Source: Nocardioides sp. InS609-2 (GTDB taxonomy: Bacteria > Actinomycetota > Actinomycetes > Propionibacteriales > Nocardioidaceae). From it: a stretch of 64,000 nucleotides of DNA. Of this stretch, positions 35,413 through 44,513 are shown in pieces. The position numbers and the translations under genes were made by a program. Under the pieces are notes generated by a model that was not told where the DNA came from, ran no database searches, and saw nothing but the letters and a program-made list of their open reading frames with translations. The stretch lies in the NCBI RefSeq assembly GCF_023208195.1, contig NZ_CP060034.1:2604001-2668000 (forward strand), read 5' to 3'. Positions within the stretch are counted from its first letter, which is position 1. Every line of letters starts with the position of its first letter.

Positions 35413-36450
35413 TCAGATTGGCCGGTCCTGGCGGTTCCGCGGGTCCATGATGTCGACAATTCGCCGTAGATCGTCGAGTGACGCGAACTCCACGGTGATC
35501 TTGCCCTTGCTCCGGCCGAGGTCGACCTTCACCCGGGTCTCGAAGCGGTCCGAGAGCCGCTCGGCCAGGTCCGCCAGTCCCGGGGCGACCGGCTTGCGAC
35601 GACGAGCTGCCGACTGACCTCCGTGATCGCCGACCGAGACGATCTCCTCGAGGCCGCGCACGCTGATGCCCTCGGCGACGACGCGCTGGGCGAGGCGGTC
35701 CTGCAGGTCTCCGTCGTCGACCGACAGCAACGCTCGCGCGTGACCGGCCGACAGGACACCTGCGGCCACCCGCCGCTGCACCGCCGGGCTGAGCTTCAGC
35801 AGACGGAGTGTGTTGCTGATCTGTGGCCGGGAACGACCGATCCGCTGGGCCAGGTCGTCGTGGGTGCAGCCGAAGTCGTCGAGCAACTGTCCATACGCCG
35901 CGGCTTCCTCGAGCGGGTTGAGCTGTGCCCGGTGCAGGTTCTCCAGCAGCGCGTCGCGCAGCATGTCGGAGTCCTCGGTCTCGCGCACGATCGCGGGGAT
36001 CGTCGTGAGTCCGGCCTCCTGCGACGCGCGCCAGCGGCGCTCGCCCATGACGAGCTCGTAGGACTCCGCGCCGGTACGCCGCACGACGACGGGCTGCAGC
36101 AGCCCGACCTCGGTGATGGAGTGCACGAGCTCGGCCAGCGCCTCCTCCTCGAAGACATGACGAGGCTGGCGGTGGTTCGGGGCGACCTGGTCGATCGGCA
36201 GCTCGGCGAAGTAGGCGCCGGCCACGGTGCCTGCGTTGCCGTCCGCGCGCGCCTGGGCCAAGGACGGCGGGGCGACCCCGTCGTTGTTCTCCATGGTGCT
36301 CCCGGCCCCTGCGCCTCCGCCGGGTCCCTCGGCTGACGGAGTGTCGACCACGGATTGATGCTCACGCTCCTCAACAGGAGGGGCGGTGGGGATGAGCGAG
36401 CCCAGGCCACGGCCCAGGCCACGGCGTGCCGGCTTGGCAGGAGTGTTCAC
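35413..36450 (-). CDS. parB: Chromosome partitioning protein ParB
   Basis: A 345-residue CTPase clamp that binds parS near the origin and spreads to load SMC and engage ParA. N-terminal [13 protein letters not shown] (ParA-activating end), CTP-binding domain with [14 protein letters not shown] and [13 protein letters not shown], helix-turn-helix [25 protein letters not shown], and a C-terminal dimer domain. The GTG at 36450 is 44 bases after parA. Three parS sites lie 1.0-2.0 kb upstream in the same operon. Confidence 0.96.
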   Translation of the reverse strand: MNTPAKPARRGLGRGLGSLIPTAPPVEEREHQSVVDTPSAEGPGGGAGAGSTMENNDGVAPPSLAQARADGNAGTVAGAYFAELPIDQVAPNHRQPRHVFEEEALAELVHSITEVGLLQPVVVRRTGAESYELVMGERRWRASQEAGLTTIPAIVRETEDSDMLRDALLENLHRAQLNPLEEAAAYGQLLDDFGCTHDDLAQRIGRSRPQISNTLRLLKLSPAVQRRVAAGVLSAGHARALLSVDDGDLQDRLAQRVVAEGISVRGLEEIVSVGDHGGQSAARRRKPVAPGLADLAERLSDRFETRVKVDLGRSKGKITVEFASLDDLRRIVDIMDPRNRQDRPI

Positions 36451-36494
36451 GCGCGGTTCCTCAGTGACATATCTCGGGGCCCATCTCGGTGCGG

Positions 36495-37637
36495 TCAGGA
36501 CGTGTGGGTCGGGGCGGGACGGCTCGCGATCTCGCGGGCCGCCTCGAGGTAGCTCAGCGCCCCGGGGGAGCCCGGGTCGTAGGTCATCACGGTCTGGCCG
36601 TACGACGGCGCCTCCGAGACCCGCACCGAACGAGGTACGGAGGTCTTGAGCACGGTGTCGCCGAAGTGTTCACGCACCTCCTGGGCCACACCGGCCGCGA
36701 GCCGGGTGCGGGCGTCGTACATCGTGACGAGGATGGTGGAGACAACCAGTCGCGGGTTGAGGTGCTTCTTGACCATCTCGACGGTCTCGAGCAGTTGGCC
36801 CAGGCCCTCCAGCGCGTAGTACTCCGCCTGGATCGGGATCAGCATCTCCGCGCCCGCGCACAGGGCGTTGAGCGTGAGTAGGCCCAGCGAGGGCGGGCAG
36901 TCGATGAGCACGTAGTCGAATCGGCCGTCACCAGCCGCCTCGGCGCTGCCGATCAGGGGGTGTGCCGAGATGGCCCGGTGCAGCCGGTTCTCCCGGGCCA
37001 CCACGCTGACCAGCTCGATCTCGGCGCCGGCCAGGTCGATGGTGGCCGGCACCACGAACAGCCCGGGCACGTCGGGGCACTCGGAGATGACGTCTCCGAG
37101 GGGCGAGTCGTCGACGAGCATGTCGTACGTCGAGGGCACGCCGCGTTGGTGCTCGATGCTCAGCGCGGTCGACGCGTTGCCCTGCGGGTCGAGGTCGATG
37201 ACCAGCACCCGCTGGCCGAGCTGGGCCAGGCCGGCGGCAACGTTCACCGTGGACGTGGTTTTGCCGACGCCGCCCTTCTGGTTGGCGACCACGAAGACGC
37301 GGGTGGCGTCCGGCCGAGGAGCAGCCTGCCGACCACCTCTGCGGACCAGCACGGTGTGCTCGGCGGCACGGGCCAGGGGAGTGTTGTCGTCGAACATGGT
37401 GCCACCACGGGTGTCGGCCAGATCGGCGGCGGTTCGGACCGTGTAGGGCTTGGTGGTGTCCGTTTCACGTGAAACATCGGTGCCCGTTTCACGTGAAACC
37501 GGCTGGGACCGACCAGCGGCTTCCTGTGTATAAACAGGGCTCGTCTGTGGATAACCACGCTCAAGAGTGGGTGATTCATCGGTGGATAACTCTGAAGGCT
37601 CGGACTTCTCCGGCCCCGAGACTGGTCCGTCGGTCAC
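36495..37637 (-). CDS. parA: Chromosome partitioning ATPase ParA
   Basis: A 380-residue ParA with a disordered N-terminal extension of about 110 residues. The ATPase core begins [16 protein letters not shown] (deviant Walker A), then [14 protein letters not shown] and the [14 protein letters not shown]alker B region. The N-terminal extension is translated from two parS sites (giving VSRETG and VSRETD) and three DnaA-box-like sites, so its sequence is partly set by DNA signals. The GTG start at 37637 overlaps the rsmG stop (GTGA). Confidence 0.95.
   Translation of the reverse strand: MTDGPVSGPEKSEPSELSTDESPTLERGYPQTSPVYTQEAAGRSQPVSRETGTDVSRETDTTKPYTVRTAADLADTRGGTMFDDNTPLARAAEHTVLVRRGGRQAAPRPDATRVFVVANQKGGVGKTTSTVNVAAGLAQLGQRVLVIDLDPQGNASTALSIEHQRGVPSTYDMLVDDSPLGDVISECPDVPGLFVVPATIDLAGAEIELVSVVARENRLHRAISAHPLIGSAEAAGDGRFDYVLIDCPPSLGLLTLNALCAGAEMLIPIQAEYYALEGLGQLLETVEMVKKHLNPRLVVSTILVTMYDARTRLAAGVAQEVREHFGDTVLKTSVPRSVRVSEAPSYGQTVMTYDPGSPGALSYLEAAREIASRPAPTHTS
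37462..37499. other. parS: Two parS sites inside parA
   Basis: GTTTCACGTGAAAC occurs at 37462-37475 and again at 37486-37499, 24 bases apart. Both match the core of the parS consensus bound by ParB. They lie in the coding sequence of parA, 3.7-3.9 kb from the dnaA start. Confidence 0.95.
37525..37589. other. Cluster of DnaA boxes inside parA
   Basis: On the plus strand TGTGTATAA (37525-37533), TGTGGATAA (37546-37554) and GGTGGATAA (37581-37589) are the reverse of TTATACACA, TTATCCACA and TTATCCACC. The middle one is a perfect DnaA box and the others have one mismatch. They are in the same orientation, within 65 bases, next to the parS pair. Confidence 0.65.
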
Positions 37638-38416
37638 CGTGGACCCTTTCGGTTTGAACGGAGCGGGCGCTTCCCGTGCGACGTGCTACGAGACGTCGGC
37701 GCGGATGAGGACGCACCCGGAGAGGCAAGCGGCAAACCTACCCGCGACGGGTCCGCCCAGGAAACCCGTACTGCACAGGTGGTCTCCTCAAGTACGTCGC
37801 CTCCCAGCGAGAGCACCTCAGGGTCGTCCGCACCCAAGCGAGCGAGCACCCGTGACGCCGACGCAATCTCGTCGTGGACCGACGCGCCCTTCATCGCGAT
37901 CAGCGACCCCGTCGGCGCGACCAGTGGCATTGACCAGTCCAGCAACCGCTCGAGCGGAGCGACCGCCCGGGAGGTGACAACGTCGAAGCGCTCGGTGCCG
38001 TGCAGGGAGTCGGCCCGGCCGCGGTGCACGCGCACATGCTCCAGCCCGAGCGCTTGGACAACCTCGACCAGAAAATTCGTGCGCCTCAGCAGAGGCTCCA
38101 CGAGGGTGATCTCCAGGTCCGGGCGGGCGATCGCCAGCACCAGGCCGGGCAGTCCCGCGCCGGAGCCGATGTCGCAGACCGAAGCGCCGGCAGGGAGGGT
38201 GCGACCCAGAACGGCACAGTTGAGAAGGTGCCGGTCCCACAGGCGTGGCACTTCCCGCGGCCCGATCAGACCACGGACCACCCCGTCGCTGGCCAGGAGT
38301 TCGCCGTACGCCTCGATCAGGGGGAGGCGCTCAGAAGCGAACACCCTCCGCACCACCGAGGGTGTCGGTGGCAGGGAGGGCGTCACTTCTGTTTCACGTG
38401 AAACGTCGTTGGTCAC
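37634..38416 (-). CDS. rsmG: 16S rRNA (guanine527-N7)-methyltransferase
   Basis: A 260-residue methyltransferase of the GidB family that methylates G527 of 16S rRNA. SAM-binding CDIGSGAGLPGLVLAIARPD, LVEPLLRRTNFL and VTSRAVAPLERLLDW are diagnostic. The C-terminal 40 residues are a disordered basic tail. The GTG start at 38416 lies four bases after the jag stop; codons 4-9 are encoded by a parS site (VSRETE). The stop overlaps parA (GTGA). Confidence 0.94.
   Translation of the reverse strand: MTNDVSRETEVTPSLPPTPSVVRRVFASERLPLIEAYGELLASDGVVRGLIGPREVPRLWDRHLLNCAVLGRTLPAGASVCDIGSGAGLPGLVLAIARPDLEITLVEPLLRRTNFLVEVVQALGLEHVRVHRGRADSLHGTERFDVVTSRAVAPLERLLDWSMPLVAPTGSLIAMKGASVHDEIASASRVLARLGADDPEVLSLGGDVLEETTCAVRVSWADPSRVGLPLASPGASSSAPTSRSTSHGKRPLRSNRKGPR
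38390..38405. other. parS: Third parS site, at the 5' end of rsmG
   Basis: GTTTCACGTGAAAC at 38391-38404, flanked by T and G, identical in core to the two sites in parA. It overlaps codons 4-9 of rsmG and again is read as VSRET. Confidence 0.95.
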
Positions 38417-38420
38417 ACCA

Positions 38421-38987
38421 TCACGCGGGCAGCACCACGACGTAACGCCGCGGCTCCACACCCTCGGACTCCGAGGTCAGGCCGGCGGCGGCCACGGCGT
38501 CATGCACGACCTTGCGCTCGAAGGACGTCATCGGCTCCAGTTCGGCACGCTCACCCGACGACTTCACGTCGGCGATGAGCTTCTCGGCGAGTACGACGAG
38601 CGCCTCACGGCGCGCGGCCCGGTGGCCGGACACGTCGAGCATCAGCCGCGACCGCTCACCGGTCTCGCGGTAGACGGCCAGCCGGGTGAGCTCCTGGAGC
38701 GCGTCCAGGACCTCGCCATTGCCGCCGACGAGCTGGCTGAGGTCGGCGCCGACGATGGAGACCGACGCGCGGTCCCCCTCGACGTCCATGTCGAGGTCGC
38801 CGTCGAGGTCGGCGATGTCGAGGAACTCCTCGAGGTAATCGGCGGCGATGTCGCCTTCCTGCTCGAGGCGCTCCACCTTCGACGGGCGCGAGGCCGAGTC
38901 GTCGGCGTCAGAGGCTTCGTCGGTGGTGTCGAGGTCGTCGTTCTCGGTCACGTCGTCGTTCTGGGTTTCGCTCACGGTGTCACTCAC
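38421..38987 (-). CDS. jag: Jag/KhpB-type RNA-binding protein (R3H domain)
   Basis: A 188-residue protein: an acidic N-terminal region, a KH-like domain (about 60-125, VVGADLSQLVGGNGEVLDALQELTR-like with the GxxG-type loop) and an R3H domain at the C-terminus (EPMTSFERKVVHDAV and PRRYVVV). It binds RNA and is the usual neighbour of yidC. I start at the GTG at 38987, seven bases after AGGAG, instead of the longer frame to 39032, which runs back through that Shine-Dalgarno sequence. Confidence 0.88.
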   Translation of the reverse strand: MSDTVSETQNDDVTENDDLDTTDEASDADDSASRPSKVERLEQEGDIAADYLEEFLDIADLDGDLDMDVEGDRASVSIVGADLSQLVGGNGEVLDALQELTRLAVYRETGERSRLMLDVSGHRAARREALVVLAEKLIADVKSSGERAELEPMTSFERKVVHDAVAAAGLTSESEGVEPRRYVVVLPA

Positions 38988-39042
38988 AGTTGGGCTCCTG
39001 CTGGGGTGTGGCGTACGGGTGCCTGGACGCACGTACTGAGGA

Positions 39043-40014
39043 TCAGGGCTTCTTGCGCTGGGAACGGGTCTGCCGCTTGGGCTGCTGGCGCTGGGCGGTT
39101 CGCCGCTCCTGCTCGACCCTGGCCGCCTCGGCGGCGTCCAGGTCCTCCTGGCTCACTTCGGCATCGGGCTTGACGCCCTTCCGGGCGGCTTTGGCCTTGT
39201 CGCGGTCCTGCTTGGCCTTGAAGGCCGGCGTGCCGGGCGCGGGGTTGTTGCGGATCACGTAGAACTGCTGGCCCATGGTCCACAAGTTCGAGGTGGTCCA
39301 GTAGAAGAGCACGCCCACCGGGAAGGCGATGCCGCCGACAGCGAAGACGAGCGGCAAGACGTAGAGGAGCAGCTTCTGCTGTTGGGCGTACGGGCCGCTC
39401 AGCGCGTCGGCCGGCATGTTCTTGCTCATCAGCTGTCGCTGGGTGAGGAAGGTCGTCGCGGTCATCGACAAGACCAGTACCGCGGCGAGAATGCGCACGC
39501 CGATCAGGTCGGTGGACAAGAAGGTGTCCGAGATCTTCGCGCCCAGGAACACCGCGTCGCCGAACTGCCTGTTGAGCTGCTCGGTCATCAGCCCCTTGGG
39601 GCTGCCCGGCTTCTTGGCTGCCTGGTCGATCAATCGGAAGAGAGCCAGGAAGATCGGCATCTGCAAGATGATCGGCAGGCAGGAGGCGAACGGGTTGGTG
39701 CCCGTCTCCTTGTAGAGCGCCATCGTCTCCTGCGCGAGCTTCTCGCGATCGTGGCCGTACTTCTTCTGCAGCTCCTTGACCTTGGGCTGGATCAGCTGCA
39801 TGTTCCGGCTGGACTTGATCTGCTTGACGAACAGCGGGATCAGCAGGATCCGGATCACCAGGGTCAGGCAGATGATCGACAGCACCCAGGCCACACCGGT
39901 CTCGGGGCCGAAGGCCGCGCCCCACACCTTGTGGAAGCCGACGAGGATCGCCGAGATCACGTAGTACAGCGGCGTCATGATGAAGCCGCCGATGCTTTGG
40001 AAGAAGTCCAACAA
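39043..40014 (-). CDS. yidC: Membrane protein insertase YidC
   Basis: A 323-residue insertase. N-terminal span LYYVISAILVGFHKVWG, core spans (WVLSIICLTLVIRILLIPLFVKQ; PIILQMPIFLALFRLID; LVLSMTATTFLTQRQLM; VFAVGGIAFPVGVLFYWTTSNLW) and a long basic tail for ribosome contact. Five spans without a lipobox, the Oxa1-type Gram-positive form. The start is a TTG at 40014 with AGGAG ten bases upstream; the next codon is also TTG. Between yidD and jag in the conserved origin operon. Confidence 0.93.
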   Translation of the reverse strand: MLDFFQSIGGFIMTPLYYVISAILVGFHKVWGAAFGPETGVAWVLSIICLTLVIRILLIPLFVKQIKSSRNMQLIQPKVKELQKKYGHDREKLAQETMALYKETGTNPFASCLPIILQMPIFLALFRLIDQAAKKPGSPKGLMTEQLNRQFGDAVFLGAKISDTFLSTDLIGVRILAAVLVLSMTATTFLTQRQLMSKNMPADALSGPYAQQQKLLLYVLPLVFAVGGIAFPVGVLFYWTTSNLWTMGQQFYVIRNNPAPGTPAFKAKQDRDKAKAARKGVKPDAEVSQEDLDAAEAARVEQERRTAQRQQPKRQTRSQRKKP

Positions 40015-40034
40015 GTTGCTCAGGCTCCTAGATG

Positions 40035-40274
40035 TCAGCCGGTCTTGCCCGGGCGGGCCGAGACGGGTGGTACGGGGTCGTTACCGCCGGCGGCCCAGGG
40101 ATGGCAGCGGGCCAGGCGGCGCACCGCCAACCACGAACCCAAGATGGTGCCATGTGCGGTCACGGCGTCGAGTGCGTACGCCGAGCAGGACGGGTGATAG
40201 CGGCACACCTGGCCGTAGAGCGGGCTGATCAGAGTGCGGTAAGCACGAAGCAGACCGATCAGCAGGTACTTCAT
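40035..40274 (-). CDS. yidD: Membrane protein insertion efficiency factor YidD
   Basis: A 79-residue small protein with the conserved [30 protein letters not shown], containing cysteines and the YxxxISP block, plus RLARCHPW. It helps YidC-dependent insertion. The ATG at 40274 overlaps the rnpA stop by four bases (ATGA), so the longer frame upstream is rejected. Confidence 0.95.
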   Translation of the reverse strand: MKYLLIGLLRAYRTLISPLYGQVCRYHPSCSAYALDAVTAHGTILGSWLAVRRLARCHPWAAGGNDPVPPVSARPGKTG

Positions 40275-40651
40275 CGGCTCCCTGTCGCTGACGCAGTCAC
40301 TGACGCTGTCGCTCTCGTCACCCGTTGCAGGCAACGAACGAGGTCGGCGCGCAGTTCCTCCGAGGTCGCCGTCGCGGCGGCGGGGAGGGCCCGGACGACG
40401 AGCGCACCGGAGCCGGGGAGCCCATCGAGCTGCTCCCCACACAGGTGACGTAGTCGGCGCTTCACGCGGTTACGGATGACGGCATTGCCGACGGCCTTGC
40501 TCACGACGAAGCCGACCTGCAGCGGAGCTGCCGTCGACTCCGGGAGTACGTCGAGGTGCACGACCAGAGTGCGCGCACCGCTACGTCGCCCGACCCGGAC
40601 GGTGCGCCGAAACGACTCACCGTTGGTGAGCCGGTGCCTTTGTGGCAACAC
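40271..40651 (-). CDS. rnpA: Ribonuclease P protein component
   Basis: A 126-residue protein subunit of RNase P, which matures tRNA 5' ends. The signature [12 protein letters not shown] near residues 68-79 (RNR motif), preceded by [15 protein letters not shown], identifies it. The GTG at 40651 gives the normal N-terminus [18 protein letters not shown]; longer frames run into rpmH. No clear Shine-Dalgarno sequence, so the exact start is moderately certain. Coupled to yidD. Confidence 0.92.
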   Translation of the reverse strand: MLPQRHRLTNGESFRRTVRVGRRSGARTLVVHLDVLPESTAAPLQVGFVVSKAVGNAVIRNRVKRRLRHLCGEQLDGLPGSGALVVRALPAAATATSEELRADLVRCLQRVTRATASVTASATGSR

Positions 40652-40683
40652 GACGCGGACCCGGGGGTCGCTGTGGGCGACCG

Positions 40684-40821
40684 TCAGACCGCCAGGCTCT
40701 TGCGGCCCTTGCGGCGACGAGTCGACAGGATCGCCCGGCCCGCGCGGGTGCGCATGCGCAGGCGGAAACCGTGAACCTTGTGACGGCGACGGTTGTTCGG
40801 CTGGTAGGTACGCTTGCTCAC
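40684..40821 (-). CDS. rpmH: 50S ribosomal protein bL34
   Basis: A 45-residue very basic ribosomal protein: [30 protein letters not shown] and [11 protein letters not shown]. The GTG start at 40821 follows GGAGAG by six bases; longer readings upstream are non-coding. First gene of the rpmH-rnpA-yidD-yidC-jag-rsmG-parA-parB cluster. Confidence 0.97.
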   Translation of the reverse strand: MSKRTYQPNNRRRHKVHGFRLRMRTRAGRAILSTRRRKGRKSLAV

Positions 40822-40991
40822 GAGTAACTCTCCGTTGGATCGGATCTTCTGGACGTCCACCCGGGTGGGACGCGGTAACCAGTTCGGCTGGCACCGCCCA
40901 CCCACGCGCCAGTGAAGAGCGTCGTGGACATGCGGCACCGGTCGACACCGGGTGAACCCTCGAGGAACGAAAGACCTGAGGTGACCGGCCA

Positions 40992-41021
40992 ACGGTACGC
41001 GAGCGCGCAGATCAGGGTCAA
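40992..41021 (-). promoter_or_regulatory. rpmH promoter
   Basis: On the minus strand TTGACC (41021-41016) and TACCGT (40997-40992) are separated by 18 bases, close to the housekeeping sigma consensus. Transcription would start near 40985, leaving a leader of about 165 bases before rpmH. Confidence 0.65.
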
Positions 41022-41040
41022 ACTGGTCGGCACCACAACC

Positions 41041-41275
41041 TGTGGATGACGGGTTGCCGTGGGCCGACGCCGCTTGTTACGTTGCCTGTCACCGAGGTTC
41101 CCCCCGATCCCGGACACGTCGTTTCCGCGGCTGCTGTGACCCGGGTCACTTTGGGCCCGAAACCGCTCCTGACCTGCACGAACATCGCTCGTCAGGGTGT
41201 CCGTCTCGACCTCGGACGAGGAAGAGCGACGTAGAACGGGCCACATGCACAACCTGTGCATAAAGTTGTGGACTC
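41041..41275. promoter_or_regulatory. DnaA-box-like sites upstream of dnaA
   Basis: The 510-base rpmH-dnaA gap (40822-41331) holds no further gene. It carries TGTGGATGA at 41041-41049, TGTGCATAA at 41255-41263 (each one mismatch from the reverse of TTATCCACA) and TGTGGACTC at 41267-41275 (two mismatches from TGTGGACAA). They suggest DnaA autoregulation or an accessory part of the origin. Confidence 0.5.
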
Positions 41276-41331
41276 CAGATCGGTCCCGGGGCCCCAGACG
41301 AGGCCGCGACGTGATGAAGAGGGCAATACCT

Positions 41332-42852
41332 GTGGCAAACGACCCCGGCACCGAGGACCAGTCCGGCGACCGAGCAGCAGCGAGGCCCGATGACCCCAGG
41401 AGCGCGGGTCCCAGGAGTGAACCCAGGAACGAGCACAGCCTGGACATCATCTGGCGCACCGTGGTCGACGACCTCCAACCTCACCAGCGCGCCTGGCTGC
41501 GGGCCAGCGAGCCGGTCACCCTGCACGAGAACACCGCGATCATCGCGGTGCCCAACGACTTCACCCGGACCCAGCTCGAGGGCCGGCTGCGCGGCCAGGT
41601 CGAGGACGCGTTGAGCGAGGGCTTCGGCCGCGAGATCCGGCTGGCCGTCACCGTCAACTCCGCACTGGACGACGGCACCATGACCCCCCCGGTCAACCCG
41701 CCCGCCGACGAATCAATACGTCGAGAAAACGATATGTCGACAAAGAGTTGGAATGCTCCGGTCGTCGATCTGCCCATGCACGGCGACGAGCAAGACCGCT
41801 CCAGGCACAGTGTCGCCGAGTCCCGGCTGAACCCGAAGTACACCTTCGAGACGTTCGTCATCGGCTCATCGAACCGCTTTCCGCACGCGGCCGCCGTAGC
41901 GGTGGCCGAGGCGCCGGGCAAGGCCTACAACCCGCTGCTCATCTACGGCGACTCGGGCCTAGGCAAGACCCACCTCCTGCACGCCATCGGCCACTACGTG
42001 CGCAGCCTCTACAGCGGCGCCAAGGTGCGGTACGTCTCCAGCGAGGAGTTCACCAACGAGTTCATCAACGCGATCCGCGACGACCGCCAGGACCGGTTCA
42101 AGCGACGCTACCGCGATGTCGACGTGCTCCTGATCGACGACATCCAGTTCCTCGAGGGCAAGACCCAGACGCAGGAAGAGTTCTTCCACACGTTCAACAC
42201 CCTCCACAACGCCAACAAGCAGATCGTGCTCACCTCCGACCGGCCCCCCAAGTCGCTCGAGGCGCTCGAGGACCGGCTGCGCAACCGCTTCGAGTGGGGC
42301 CTGATCACCGACGTCCAGGCGCCCGACCTCGAGACCCGCATCGCGATCCTCCGTAAGAAGGCCGCCATGGACCGGCTCACCGCGCCGCCCGACGTGCTCG
42401 AGTTCATCGCGTCGAAGATCCAGACCAACATCCGCGAGCTCGAGGGCGCGCTGATCCGGGTCACGGCGTTCGCCAACCTGAACCGCCAGGAGGTCGACAT
42501 GACCCTGGCCGAGATCGTGCTGAAGGACCTGATCCCCGACGGCGGCGAGCCAGAGATCACCGCCGCGCTGATCGTGGCCCAGACAGCGGCGTACTTCGGG
42601 GTCTCGCTCGAGGACCTCACCGGGCCCAGCCGCGGCCGGCACCTGGTGCTCGCCCGACAGATCTCGATGTACCTGTGCCGCGAGCTGACCAGCATGTCGC
42701 TGCCGCAGATCGGCAAGGAGTTCGGCCGCGACCACACGACGGTGATGTACGCCAACGGCAAGATCAAGGAGCTCCTCGCCGAGCGCCGGGCGGTCTTCAA
42801 CCAGGTCAGCGAGCTCACCAACCGCATCAAGATGCAGGCCAGGCAGTCCTGA
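41332..42852 (+). CDS. dnaA: Chromosomal replication initiator DnaA
   Basis: A 506-residue initiator ATPase. Domain I about 33-112 (SLDIIWRTVVDDLQPHQRAWL), a variable linker, AAA+ domain with Walker A GDSGLGKT (206-213) and Walker B LLIDDIQF, and domain IV with the DNA-binding signature GRDHTTVMYANGKI. I choose the GTG at 41332 because AGAGGG stands eight bases upstream; an ATG at 41314 is the alternative. It binds boxes in both flanking gaps and elsewhere in this window. Confidence 0.95.
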   Translation: MANDPGTEDQSGDRAAARPDDPRSAGPRSEPRNEHSLDIIWRTVVDDLQPHQRAWLRASEPVTLHENTAIIAVPNDFTRTQLEGRLRGQVEDALSEGFGREIRLAVTVNSALDDGTMTPPVNPPADESIRRENDMSTKSWNAPVVDLPMHGDEQDRSRHSVAESRLNPKYTFETFVIGSSNRFPHAAAVAVAEAPGKAYNPLLIYGDSGLGKTHLLHAIGHYVRSLYSGAKVRYVSSEEFTNEFINAIRDDRQDRFKRRYRDVDVLLIDDIQFLEGKTQTQEEFFHTFNTLHNANKQIVLTSDRPPKSLEALEDRLRNRFEWGLITDVQAPDLETRIAILRKKAAMDRLTAPPDVLEFIASKIQTNIRELEGALIRVTAFANLNRQEVDMTLAEIVLKDLIPDGGEPEITAALIVAQTAAYFGVSLEDLTGPSRGRHLVLARQISMYLCRELTSMSLPQIGKEFGRDHTTVMYANGKIKELLAERRAVFNQVSELTNRIKMQARQS

Positions 42853-43236
42853 ACTACACGAGCGAAACCTGTGTACGACGTGTGGTTCAACCCGGTGCGT
42901 CGTACACATGCCCTGTGCACGACCGGCAGCCTCGGGCCCGAACCACCGGCTCGCTGCACAAGCCCGTGCAGGACTGCACAGCCCGTCCACAGCCAATTGC
43001 TCAACCAAAAATGGCCGCTGACCTGCGAAGACACGGGTTCTCCACAGATTCCACAGACGCTATGACTACTGCGGACCTATCCATCTCCGGACCACCAGTG
43101 AACATCCAATCCGGGCCCGACCTGTGCACAACTGCCAGATGCTCGTGGTGCCGGCGGCCCGGAAGTCGACGGGGCGCGGTGCGCTGGGCGTGACCGCATG
43201 GCAGGATTCACACCCCATACCCAGGAGGACCACACC
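42853..43236. other. oriC: oriC candidate, dnaA-dnaN intergenic region
   Basis: A 384-base gap without a gene. It has near-consensus DnaA boxes: TTCTCCACA at 43038-43046, CCGTCCACA at 42983-42991, GATTCCACA at 43047-43055 and TGTGCACAA at 43123-43131 (reverse TTGTGCACA). A short AT-rich patch (CCAATTGCTCAACCAAAAAT) lies at 42993-43012. An 11-base perfect inverted repeat (42870-42880 with 42898-42908) starts 18 bases after dnaA and may end its transcript. TATGAC at 43061-43066 could be the dnaN -10 box. No perfect box is present. Confidence 0.7.
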
Positions 43237-44388
43237 GTGAAGTTCCGCGTCGAACGCGACGTCTTCGCCGATGCCGTCGCATGGGCTGCCCGCAGCCTGC
43301 CCGTGCGACCCAGCGCTCCCGTCCTCGCCGGCCTCCTCATCGAGGCCAGCGACGGTGGCCTGGTCCTGTCGTCGTTCGACTACGAAACCTCCGCCCGCGC
43401 GACCGTGAAGGCCGACGTCAGCGGTGAGGGCACCTGCCTGGTCAGCGGCCGGTTGCTGGCTGACATCTGTCGCAGCCTGCCCGCCAAGCCGATCGAGGTC
43501 ACGCTGACGGGCGCCAAGGTCGAGCTGACCTGTGGCGCCGGTCGCTTCAGCCTCCAGACGATGCCCGTCGAGGACTACCCCACACTGCCCGAGATGCCGT
43601 CGGCGAGCGGCACGGTCAACAGCACCGACTTCGCGCACGCCGTCGCCCAGGCGGTCACGGCCGCCGGTCGCGACGACATGCTGCCTGTGCTGACCGGCGT
43701 ACGCATCGAGATCGAGGGCGACACCATGTCGCTGCTCGCGACCGACCGCTTCCGCCTCTCGCACCGCGAGCTCGGCTGGAACCCCCAGGACACCGACGCG
43801 TCGATGGCCGCGCTGGTCCCGGCCAAGGTGCTCGGCGACACCGCGAAGTCGCTCACCGGCGGGGAGGTCACGATCTCGCTGGCGGCCGGCGGCACCGGCG
43901 AGGGCATCATCGGCTTCGAGTACGGCGACGAGCAGACCGGCACGCGGCGTACGACCACCCGGCTCCTCGACGGTGAGTTCCCGAAGGTCAGGTCGCTGTT
44001 CCCGAGCGAGCACCTGACGGTGGCCAAGGTCAACAAGCAGGAGCTCATCGACACCGTCAAGCGCGTGGCGCTGGTGGCAGAGCGCAACTCGGCGGTGCAG
44101 CTGAAGTTCGGCGACGGCGAGCTCGTGCTCGACTCGAGCTCAGGTGACGAGGCGCAGGCGACCGAGGCGATCACCGCCGAGATCAACGGCGACGACATCA
44201 TGACGGGCTTCAACCCGCAATACCTGCTCGACGGCCTGACCGCTCTCGACGGCGAGCTGGTCGACCTGGCGTTCACCCAGGCCAACAAGCCGGTAGTGAT
44301 CTCGGCGACCGACGCTGCCGAGGCCGACTCGAAGGGCCGCGGCGCCGGCTTCCGCTACCTGCTGATGCCTCGCCGGCTCCTCAGTTGA
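43237..44388 (+). CDS. dnaN: DNA polymerase III sliding clamp (beta subunit)
   Basis: A 383-residue clamp of three similar domains: KFRVERDVFADAVAWAARSLP, SGRLLADICRSLPAK and LLATDRFRLSHREL, with the C-terminal FRYLLMPRRL where polymerase peptides bind. It holds DNA polymerase III on DNA. AGGAGG lies eight bases before the GTG at 43237; the longer frame to 43198 runs through that Shine-Dalgarno sequence and is rejected. Confidence 0.97.
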   Translation: MKFRVERDVFADAVAWAARSLPVRPSAPVLAGLLIEASDGGLVLSSFDYETSARATVKADVSGEGTCLVSGRLLADICRSLPAKPIEVTLTGAKVELTCGAGRFSLQTMPVEDYPTLPEMPSASGTVNSTDFAHAVAQAVTAAGRDDMLPVLTGVRIEIEGDTMSLLATDRFRLSHRELGWNPQDTDASMAALVPAKVLGDTAKSLTGGEVTISLAAGGTGEGIIGFEYGDEQTGTRRTTTRLLDGEFPKVRSLFPSEHLTVAKVNKQELIDTVKRVALVAERNSAVQLKFGDGELVLDSSSGDEAQATEAITAEINGDDIMTGFNPQYLLDGLTALDGELVDLAFTQANKPVVISATDAAEADSKGRGAGFRYLLMPRRLLS

Positions 44389-44409
44389 GGCCGTTTTCCC
44401 GACGGGGCC

Positions 44410-44463
44410 GTGTCTCGACACGCCCTTTCGTCCTTGCAGGCTCGGACGCAGGCTTGCTCGACC
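44410..44463. repeat. Short dispersed repeat-like element
   Basis: A 54-base segment in the dnaN-gnd gap starts TGTCTCGACACGCC and ends TTGCTCGACC, with GC-rich inner pieces (TTGCAGGCTCGGACGCAGG). The CTCGAC ends recall the GGTCGAG/TATCGAGA ends of the array at 32525-32615. I take both to be copies of related intergenic repeats; only a genome search can show copy number. Confidence 0.4.
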
Positions 44464-44513
44464 TGACTCGCCACGCCGTGCACTCCTGCGTCGTGCCCGG
44501 CTAGGCTCGCCAC

